From contig NZ_JADDXU010000009.1 in the NCBI RefSeq assembly GCF_015163075.1, forward strand, positions 62,001-126,000: a stretch of DNA of 64,000 bases, given 5' to 3'. The number at the start of each line of letters is the position of its first letter. Position 1 is the first letter of the stretch. The notes under the pieces are model-generated. The model worked only from the letters and a program-made list of their open reading frames with translations. It made no database searches and had not been told where the DNA came from. Of this stretch, positions 58,238-64,000 are shown in pieces. The stretch is from Streptomyces justiciae. GTDB taxonomy: Bacteria > Actinomycetota > Actinomycetes > Streptomycetales > Streptomycetaceae. The position numbers and the translations under genes are program-made.

Positions 58238-58855
58238 ATGACGACGTTGACGGACACGCAGGCCACGGCCGCCGAGGCCATCGACGGTGTACCGCAGCGC
58301 TTCTTCGGTTCCCGCGGCCGGCACCGTCGCCCGCGGCCCCGCAAGGTCCTCCTCGCCGTCGGCGGACTGGCTGTGGCGGCCGGTGCGCTGAGCCTCGTAC
58401 GGATGGCTCCCGAGGGGGGCCTGGGCGGCGGCCTCGGCACCGCGGAGGCCGAACCCCGCCTCGACGACCCACACGCCGGTTCCGGCACGGACCGCGCGAC
58501 CAACGCAGCCGCGACGGTGGGGGCGGTACCCAAGGTGAGCCCGTCGGCGACCGCCCCGATGGGCGGGGCAAGCGCCACACCGACGTCCACGGTGAGCCTC
58601 GTACCGCTGCCATCGACGCCACCGGGTTCCATGAGCACCCCGGGCCCTACGACGATCCCGGACGCCCCGAACCCGACGACAGCAGCCCCACAGCCGACAC
58701 CAACACCGACGCGAACGCCGTCCCCGGCACCGAGTCAGAACACGAGCACACCGACGCCGGCACCGGCGCCACCGACGCCGACGCCGAACCAGCCTGGTGG
58801 CGGCGGAGTATGCGTCCCGGTGATCGGCCTGTGCGTAGGCCCGCTGGGCCGATAA
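58238..58855 (+). CDS. Single-pass protein with a long Pro/Thr-rich outer tail
   Basis: A 205-residue protein with ATG 58238 after GGGGAGG. A basic cytoplasmic start (RGRHRRPRPRK) leads to one membrane helix (VLLAVGGLAVAAGALSLV) and a 130-residue Pro/Thr/Ala/Ser-rich exported tail. It ends with GGGGVCVPVIGLCVGPLGR, two Cys in a hydrophobic cluster. This looks like a cell-wall-spanning or glycosylated spacer protein. Function unknown; it sits divergent from the enoyl-CoA hydratase and convergent with cya. Confidence 0.8.
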   Translation: MTTLTDTQATAAEAIDGVPQRFFGSRGRHRRPRPRKVLLAVGGLAVAAGALSLVRMAPEGGLGGGLGTAEAEPRLDDPHAGSGTDRATNAAATVGAVPKVSPSATAPMGGASATPTSTVSLVPLPSTPPGSMSTPGPTTIPDAPNPTTAAPQPTPTPTRTPSPAPSQNTSTPTPAPAPPTPTPNQPGGGGVCVPVIGLCVGPLGR

Positions 58856-58863
58856 ACGCCCCA

Positions 58864-58908
58864 AGGGGCGCGGGGAACTGCGCGACCAGCCCCCACCCAC
58901 CCGCACTC
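58864..58908 (+). repeat. Dispersed 3' element, copy C
   Basis: It starts AGGGGCGCGGGGAACTGCGC 9 bp after the stop of the 58238 gene and continues GACCAGCCCCCACCCACCCG. It is sense to that gene and antisense to cya, in a convergent gap. It shares the downstream CCCACCCACCCGCACTC with copy B. Confidence 0.85.
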
Positions 58909-58934
58909 GCCGAACGACCCCACCCGGCACGTCC

Positions 58935-60050
58935 TCAGGCGGTCGTCTCACCCCGCCGAGTAAGCAACCAAGGCTCCACAACCCCAAGCCCTCGCACCGG
59001 CCGCTGCCACATCGGCTGAAGCGCGAAGCGATACGTCGGCGGCTCCTCGCCCTCCTTCTCCGCCGCCGCGACAGCCTCCGCGGCCTCCGCCTCGGACGCG
59101 GGCGCCTCGCCGGTGCGGATCAGTTCCTGGGCGAAGTCGCTGTCGACGAGGACGGCGTCGCGGGGAGCTATGGAGGTCAGCCGGGAGGCCAGATTGACGG
59201 TCGTGCCGAAGACATCGCCCATACGAGTGGTGACCGTGCCGAACGCGATGCCGACGCGCAGCTCGGGCATGGTCTCGTCGTTCGCCATGGTCTCGATGAG
59301 GCGCAGCGCGATCTCCGCGGCGACGCCCGCGTCGTCGGCGGCGTAGAGCACCTCGTCGCCGAGGGTCTTGATGAGGCGCCCGCCGTGCGCGGCGACGAGG
59401 TCGGCGGCGGTGGTCTCGAAGGCCTCGACGAGCTCGCCGAGCTCCTCCTCCTCCATGCGCCGGGTGAGGCGCGTGAACCCGACGAGGTCGGCGAAGCCGA
59501 CGGCGAGGCGCCGGTCGACCATCTCCTCGTCGTCGGCGGCCTGCACGACACGGCCCGCGGAGGCGGCGAGCTGGCGGCGCCAGACGTAGACGAGGAACTC
59601 CTCCAGCTCGGGCAGGAGCAGCTCGATGATCGGGTACGTCACCTCGGTACGGGTCATGCCGGGCTCGGGCGGCTCGGTCAGCCCCTCCAGGAACGAGTCG
59701 ATCTGCCACTCGGCGAGGCGGGCGGTGGTCTGTCCGGTGGACCGGGCCACCTGCACGGCCATCGCCTCGCTGAGCAGCCCGGCCTCGACGAGACCGGCGA
59801 GGCGCCGCAGGGCGAGGACGTCGGCCTCGGTGAAGGCCTTGGCCTGTCCGACGTCGGCGAAGCCCATGGCCCGCCAGAAGCGGGTGGCCAGCTCCATGGA
59901 GACACCGGCGGTACGGGCCGCCTGAAAGGGCGTGTAGCGCCGCTCGGCTCCGAGGATCAGCGCTTCGAGACGCACGGCGAGCGGGTGCGGGGCCCCTCCG
60001 GGGTCGGCGGCGTTGGTGTCCTCGCCGGAACCCCTGTCGTCGACGGTCAC
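58935..60050 (-). CDS. cya: Class III adenylate cyclase with N-terminal regulatory domain
   Basis: A 371-residue soluble cyclase from GTG 60048-60050. Residues about 25-130 are an adenylate-cyclase regulatory domain of helical MerR-like type (FQAARTAGVSMELATRFWRA, LALRRLAGLVEAGLLSEAMA). The catalytic domain (about 175-340) has VGFADLVGFTRLTRRM, LIKTLGDEVLYA and NLASRLTSIAPRD, with the metal-binding Asp residues present. It makes cAMP, which in Streptomyces affects germination and development. There is no membrane segment. Confidence 0.94.
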   Translation of the reverse strand: MTVDDRGSGEDTNAADPGGAPHPLAVRLEALILGAERRYTPFQAARTAGVSMELATRFWRAMGFADVGQAKAFTEADVLALRRLAGLVEAGLLSEAMAVQVARSTGQTTARLAEWQIDSFLEGLTEPPEPGMTRTEVTYPIIELLLPELEEFLVYVWRRQLAASAGRVVQAADDEEMVDRRLAVGFADLVGFTRLTRRMEEEELGELVEAFETTAADLVAAHGGRLIKTLGDEVLYAADDAGVAAEIALRLIETMANDETMPELRVGIAFGTVTTRMGDVFGTTVNLASRLTSIAPRDAVLVDSDFAQELIRTGEAPASEAEAAEAVAAAEKEGEEPPTYRFALQPMWQRPVRGLGVVEPWLLTRRGETTA

Positions 60051-60190
60051 GCCTGCTGCCCTTCCGATCTGCCACGGTCAGGTATCGACCGGCCTTCACT
60101 TTACGGCAGGTGTGCGGTAGCTCACGTCCTCGCTCCGCTAGGTGGAGCCGGGAGACCGTGGGTGGCTGATGACGAGGGTCAGCTGCGGGA

Positions 60191-60225
60191 CCGTTGTGGC
60201 TGGTCGCGCAGTTCCCCGCGCCCCT
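60191..60225 (-). repeat. Dispersed 3' element, copy D
   Basis: On the - strand it starts AGGGGCGCGGGGAACTGCGC 14 bp after the birA stop and continues GACCAGCCACAACGG. It shares the preceding ACCC and the ending GCCACA with copy E. Confidence 0.85.
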
Positions 60226-60238
60226 GGGTACGTACAGC

Positions 60239-61099
60239 TCACGCAAGCTTCAAGTGCACGATGTCTCCGGCTCCCACCGGTTCCTGTACGCCCTCCTCCG
60301 TCGCGATCACCAAGCGGCCGTCGCCGTCCACCGCCACCGCCTCACCCGTGATCGAGCGGTCGCCCGGCAGCTCGGCCCGGACCACCCTCCCCAGCGTCGC
60401 GCACCCCGCCGCATACGTCTCCTGGAGCCCGCTGACCGCCGGATCACCCCCGGCCCGCTGCCACCGCCCGTACCACTCCTCCAGCGACCGCAGCACCGCC
60501 CGCAGCAACGGGTCCCGGTCGGTCGTGACCGCCCCCGCCAGCGCCAGCGAACCGGCCGTCGGCACCGGCAGCTCGTCCTCACGCAGGGTGACGTTGATGC
60601 CGACCCCGATCACCACGCCGTCCTCGCCGGCCCGCTCCGCCAAGATCCCCCCGGCCTTGCGCTCCTCGCCCCCCACGGTCACCAGCAGGTCGTTGGGCCA
60701 CTTGAGTGCCGTATCCACCCCCGCCGCCCGCGACAGCCCCGTCGCGACGGCGACCCCGGTCAGCAGCGGCAGCCAGCCCCAGCGGGCCACCGGTACCCCG
60801 GTCGGCTTCAGCAGGACGGAGAAGAACAGCCCGGAGCGGGCCGGCGCCGTCCACTGACGGTCGAGACGCCCACGGCCCGCCGTCTGCTCCTCGGCGACGA
60901 GGACCGCGCCCTCCTCGGCGTCCCCCTTGACCGCCAGGCCCGCCAGATCGTTGTTGGTCGACCCGGTGCGCTGGACGACCTCCACATCGCAGTACAGCCC
61001 GCCGTCGCGCACCAGCGCGCGCCGCAGCGCGGCCCCGTTGAGCGGCGGCCGGTCGAGGTTGGACCAGCGGCTGTCGTCTGAAGCATCTCGCGGCGTCAT
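60239..61099 (-). CDS. birA: Biotin-[acetyl-CoA-carboxylase] ligase
   Basis: A 286-residue monofunctional biotin ligase without the N-terminal DNA-binding domain of E. coli BirA. Marks are RTGSTNNDLAGLA, the biotin-binding TAGRGRLDRQW, LKWPNDLLV and the GIGINV strand. It loads biotin onto acyl-CoA carboxylase carrier domains, which fits the divergently transcribed pccB. ATG 61097-61099 has AGGGTGG 5 nt upstream; GTG 61108 is an alternative. Confidence 0.94.
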   Translation of the reverse strand: MTPRDASDDSRWSNLDRPPLNGAALRRALVRDGGLYCDVEVVQRTGSTNNDLAGLAVKGDAEEGAVLVAEEQTAGRGRLDRQWTAPARSGLFFSVLLKPTGVPVARWGWLPLLTGVAVATGLSRAAGVDTALKWPNDLLVTVGGEERKAGGILAERAGEDGVVIGVGINVTLREDELPVPTAGSLALAGAVTTDRDPLLRAVLRSLEEWYGRWQRAGGDPAVSGLQETYAAGCATLGRVVRAELPGDRSITGEAVAVDGDGRLVIATEEGVQEPVGAGDIVHLKLA

Positions 61100-61209
61100 G
61101 CAAGCCACCCTAGGTGTGTCCTACGCCGCACTGCTGATTGGTAGGCCCGCTACTACTCTACGGATGAGTAACCGTCCCCCCTTTTGAGCAGGCAGGGAGC
61201 CGCGACCCG

Positions 61210-62805
61210 ATGTCCGAGCCGGAAGAGATCGACATCCACACCACCGCGGGCAAGCTCGCGGACCTCCAGCGCCGCATCGACGAGGCGACGCACGCCGGCT
61301 CCGCACGCGCCGTGGAGAAGCAGCACGCCAAGGGCAAGTTGACGGCCCGTGAGCGGATCGAGCTGCTGCTCGACGAGGGGTCGTTCGTCGAGCTCGACGA
61401 GTTCGCCCGGCACCGGTCCACCAATTTCGGGCTGGAGAACAACCGCCCGTACGGGGACGGCGTCGTCACCGGGTACGGCACCGTCGACGGCCGCCCGGTC
61501 GCCGTGTTCTCCCAGGACTTCACCGTCTTCGGCGGCGCCCTCGGCGAGGTCTACGGCCAGAAGATCGTCAAGGTCATGGACTTCGCGCTGAAGACCGGCT
61601 GCCCGGTCATCGGCATCAACGACTCCGGCGGCGCCCGCATCCAGGAGGGCGTCGCCTCGCTGGGCGCATACGGCGAGATCTTCCGCCGCAACACCCACGC
61701 GAGCGGTGTCATCCCGCAGATCTCGCTGGTCGTCGGCCCCTGCGCGGGCGGCGCGGTGTACTCCCCGGCGATCACGGACTTCACCGTCATGGTCGACCAG
61801 ACCTCGCACATGTTCATCACGGGTCCCGACGTCATCAAGACCGTCACCGGCGAGGACGTCGGCTTCGAGGAGCTGGGCGGCGCCCGCACCCACAACTCCG
61901 TCTCGGGCGTGGCCCACCACATGGCCGGCGACGAGAAGGACGCCGTCGAGTACGTCAAGCAGCTGCTGTCGTACCTGCCGTCCAACAACCTCTCCGAGCC
62001 GCCGGTCTACCCGGAGGAGGCGGACCTCGCCGTCACCGCCGAGGACCTGGAGCTGGACACGCTCGTCCCGGACAGCGCGAACCAGCCGTACGACATGCAC
62101 ACGGTGATCGAACACGTCCTGGACGACGCCGAGTTCTTCGAGACCCAGCCGCTGTTCGCCCCGAACATCCTCACCGGCTACGGCCGGGTCGAGGGCCACC
62201 CGGTCGGCATCGTCGCCAACCAGCCGATGCAGTTCGCCGGCTGCCTCGACATCCAGGCCAGCGAGAAGGCCGCGCGCTTCGTGCGGACCTGCGACGCCTT
62301 CAACATCCCCGTGATCACCTTCGTCGACGTCCCCGGCTTCCTGCCCGGCGTCGACCAGGAGCACGACGGCATCATCCGCCGCGGCGCCAAGCTGATCTAC
62401 GCCTACGCCGAGGCAACGGTCCCGCTGATCACCGTCATCACCCGCAAGGCGTTCGGCGGCGCCTACGACGTCATGGGCTCCAAGCACCTCGGCGCGGACA
62501 TCAACCTCGCCTGGCCCACCGCCCAGATCGCCGTCATGGGCGCCCAGGGCGCGGTCAACATCCTGCACCGCCGCACGATCGCGGAGGCGGAGGCGAACGG
62601 CGAGGACCTCGAAGCGGTGCGCGCCCGGCTGATCCGGGAGTACGAGGACACCCTCCTCAACCCCTACATCGCGGCCGAGCGCGGCTACATCGACTCCGTC
62701 GTCATGCCGTCCGACACCCGCCGCCACATCGTCCGCGGCCTGCGCCAGCTGCGCACCAAGCGGGAGTCCCTGCCCCCGAAGAAGCACGGCAACATCCCCC
62801 TCTAG
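61210..62805 (+). CDS. pccB: Acyl-CoA carboxylase beta (carboxyltransferase) subunit
   Basis: A 531-residue carboxyltransferase with two crotonase-like halves: INDSGGARIQEGVASLGAYG and GPCAGGAVYSPA in the first, VDVPGFLPGVDQEHDGIIRR and TRKAFGGAYDVMGSKH in the second. It transfers CO2 from biotin to propionyl-CoA (and maybe acetyl-CoA) giving methylmalonyl-CoA for polyketides or metabolism. It is followed after 8 bp by the epsilon subunit. Substrate choice (propionyl versus acetyl) is inferred from family similarity. Confidence 0.92.
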   Translation: MSEPEEIDIHTTAGKLADLQRRIDEATHAGSARAVEKQHAKGKLTARERIELLLDEGSFVELDEFARHRSTNFGLENNRPYGDGVVTGYGTVDGRPVAVFSQDFTVFGGALGEVYGQKIVKVMDFALKTGCPVIGINDSGGARIQEGVASLGAYGEIFRRNTHASGVIPQISLVVGPCAGGAVYSPAITDFTVMVDQTSHMFITGPDVIKTVTGEDVGFEELGGARTHNSVSGVAHHMAGDEKDAVEYVKQLLSYLPSNNLSEPPVYPEEADLAVTAEDLELDTLVPDSANQPYDMHTVIEHVLDDAEFFETQPLFAPNILTGYGRVEGHPVGIVANQPMQFAGCLDIQASEKAARFVRTCDAFNIPVITFVDVPGFLPGVDQEHDGIIRRGAKLIYAYAEATVPLITVITRKAFGGAYDVMGSKHLGADINLAWPTAQIAVMGAQGAVNILHRRTIAEAEANGEDLEAVRARLIREYEDTLLNPYIAAERGYIDSVVMPSDTRRHIVRGLRQLRTKRESLPPKKHGNIPL

Positions 62806-62813
62806 GAGTCGCC

Positions 62814-63023
62814 ATGACGATCAAGGTCGTACGGGGCAACCCCACCCCCGAGGAGCTCGCCGCCGCCCTGGCGGTGGTCCGAGCCCGCGCCGCGGCGGCA
62901 GCGGAAACACCGCCCGGCGCCCCCCAGCCGCGGGACGGGTGGTCGGACCCGTCCCGCATCGCAACACGCCGCTTGCCGCAGCCCGGGCCGAGTACATGGG
63001 CCCGCACTTACTGGCCAAGCTAG
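62814..63023 (+). CDS. pccE: Acyl-CoA carboxylase epsilon subunit
   Basis: A 69-residue protein with the epsilon-subunit opening IKVVRGNPTPEELAAALAVV and the ending WARTYWPS. Such small subunits bind the beta subunit and raise the activity of actinobacterial acyl-CoA carboxylases. It lies 8 bp after pccB, so it is co-transcribed; GGAG precedes the ATG. Confidence 0.93.
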   Translation: MTIKVVRGNPTPEELAAALAVVRARAAAAAETPPGAPQPRDGWSDPSRIATRRLPQPGPSTWARTYWPS

Positions 63024-63036
63024 CCGCAACCTACCC

Positions 63037-63070
63037 AGGGGCGCGGGGAACTGCGCGACCAGCCACAGCG
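63037..63070 (+). repeat. Dispersed 3' element, copy E
   Basis: It starts AGGGGCGCGGGGAACTGCGC 14 bp after the pccE stop and continues GACCAGCCACAGCG. It is sense to pccE and lies in the convergent gap with the GDSL gene. Confidence 0.85.
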
Positions 63071-63079
63071 AACCCGCAG

Positions 63080-64000
63080 CTAAAGACGGCGCACAACGGC
63101 TTCGGCCATCACCTCGTACCCCTCGTCATTGGGGTGCAGATGATCGCCGAAGTCGTACGCCCCACACAGCCGATCCGGATCCCCCGGATCGGCCATCACC
63201 CGTTGCAGATCCACCACCGCGTCAAACTCCCCCGCACCCCTGATCCACTCGTTCACCTCGTGACTCACCTTCGCCGCATGCTCCCCCCAGTGGTCCGAGC
63301 CTCCGAACGGCAACAAGGTGCCCCCGACGACCCTCAGCCCCCGTGCCTGCCGTATCAACTCCCGATACCCGGCGATCAGTTCATCCGCCTCCACCACCGG
63401 CGCCGGCTTGTACGTAGGCTGCTCATCCGTCTCACTGAACCCGATGTCGTTCAGCCCCAGCAGCACGACAACCGTGTCCACCCCGGCCGGCCCGAGGACA
63501 TCGCGCCCGAACCGCCGCACCCCCCTCTCCCCGTACCACGCGGAATCGTTGAGCAGCAGGTTCCCGCCGATCCCGGCGTTGAGCACGGGCCGCCCGGTCA
63601 GCCGGGCCAGCGCGTCCGACCACCGCCGGTCGGCGCCCACCGTCGACCCGAACCCGTCCGTGAGGGAGTCCCCGAACAGCACCACCCCGTCGCTCCGACC
63701 GGCGTCGACCTCCACGGCGCTCAGGAAGTACCAGGACTCGCTCACGGCATCAAAGCCCCCGGCACTGTCCAGCAGATCCCCCTCGCCCCGCCAACTCGGC
63801 GCGAACGCCTGCGCGTGGAACGTCGCCGGCCCGGTCGCCGCCTCGAAGTACAGCGTGACCGCCACCGACTCCCCCGCCGCGACGGCGAGTTGGACGGCGT
63901 CGCTGACGACCTCTCCGCGCGCCGGGATCTCCACTCCGCCCTCGCCCCCGAAGCCCAGCCGCCGCCCCTCCACGGCCGCCCCGGCGACCCGCACGGGCGA
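63080..64000 (-). CDS. SGNH/GDSL esterase, 5' end beyond the window
   Basis: The frame is open to the right edge, so at least 306 residues of a longer protein are present; a GTG at 63994 probably is internal. It has the SGNH blocks: FGDSLTDGFG (catalytic Ser), NAGIGGN, VLLGLNDIG and the C-terminal DHLHPNDEGYEVM (Asp/His). An N-terminal beta-sandwich-like region (VQLAVAAGESVAVTLYFEA) precedes it. It hydrolyses an ester or deacylates a glycan, possibly secreted; the signal peptide is not in the window. Many synonymous Ser codons are C-ending, as expected for the host. Confidence 0.88.
   Translation of the reverse strand, partial: SPVRVAGAAVEGRRLGFGGEGGVEIPARGEVVSDAVQLAVAAGESVAVTLYFEAATGPATFHAQAFAPSWRGEGDLLDSAGGFDAVSESWYFLSAVEVDAGRSDGVVLFGDSLTDGFGSTVGADRRWSDALARLTGRPVLNAGIGGNLLLNDSAWYGERGVRRFGRDVLGPAGVDTVVVLLGLNDIGFSETDEQPTYKPAPVVEADELIAGYRELIRQARGLRVVGGTLLPFGGSDHWGEHAAKVSHEVNEWIRGAGEFDAVVDLQRVMADPGDPDRLCGAYDFGDHLHPNDEGYEVMAEAVVRRL

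Overview
This is a stretch of Streptomyces (or very close actinomycete) chromosome. The evidence is the very high G+C with G/C-filled third codon positions, frequent GTG/TTG starts, 4-bp ATGA stop/start overlaps, a mycothiol-specific amidase (mca), an LAXTG sortase substrate, and a gene order hutH - GGDEF protein - enoyl-CoA hydratase - cya - birA - pccB - pccE that I recall from the core region of Streptomyces chromosomes. No rRNA, tRNA, CRISPR array, insertion sequence or prophage was seen.

Layout. 1-7529: a stress-signalling block. A telA 3' end, an SBP-vWA lipoprotein and a membrane protein on the + strand converge on a TerY-type vWA protein, a PP2C phosphatase and a divergent kinase (a TerY-P-like triad), followed by an NfeD-like membrane protein, an Hanks-type Ser/Thr kinase and a YbjN-like protein. 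7787-13726: pckG, trhA, an MFS exporter with its TetR regulator, and a Mut7-C protein. 13762-20190: a four-gene translationally coupled operon of three glycosyltransferases and a secreted copper-radical oxidase, plausibly a surface-glycan pathway. 20333-26414: a YyaL-type protein, a membrane protein and a large STAND NTPase with TPRs. 26464-36982: housekeeping genes (mca, greA, a DrrAB-type ABC exporter, ilvA, a MarR regulator, a sigma-like gene, metB, msrA).

36989-41230 is the most accessory-looking part: an unknown protein, a Shedu (SduA) antiphage nuclease, a gene remnant, a protein with one WD40-like blade, a DUF4291 protein and an NmrA-like SDR. 41351-47173 holds a VOC protein, a zinc alcohol dehydrogenase with a divergent XRE regulator, a monooxygenase-truncated haemoglobin fusion and a MacB-type ABC system behind an 11-bp direct-repeat operator. 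47362-55849 is mostly cell-envelope: a secreted subtilase, a structured interval with a possible 37-codon gene, an L,D-transpeptidase lipoprotein, an LAXTG protein and a leaderless lipoprotein gene, then hutH. 55923-64000 carries second-messenger and acyl-CoA genes: a GAF-GGDEF cyclase, enoyl-CoA hydratase, class III adenylate cyclase, biotin ligase, the acyl-CoA carboxylase beta and epsilon subunits, and a truncated GDSL esterase.

The observations most worth following are a short element present five times just after stop codons and always in the sense orientation, the glycosyltransferase/copper-oxidase operon, the Shedu locus, the self-complementary interval at 50769-51077, a five-tract G-quadruplex motif filling a convergent gene gap, and a cascade of overlapping micro-ORFs created by a 44-bp duplication.
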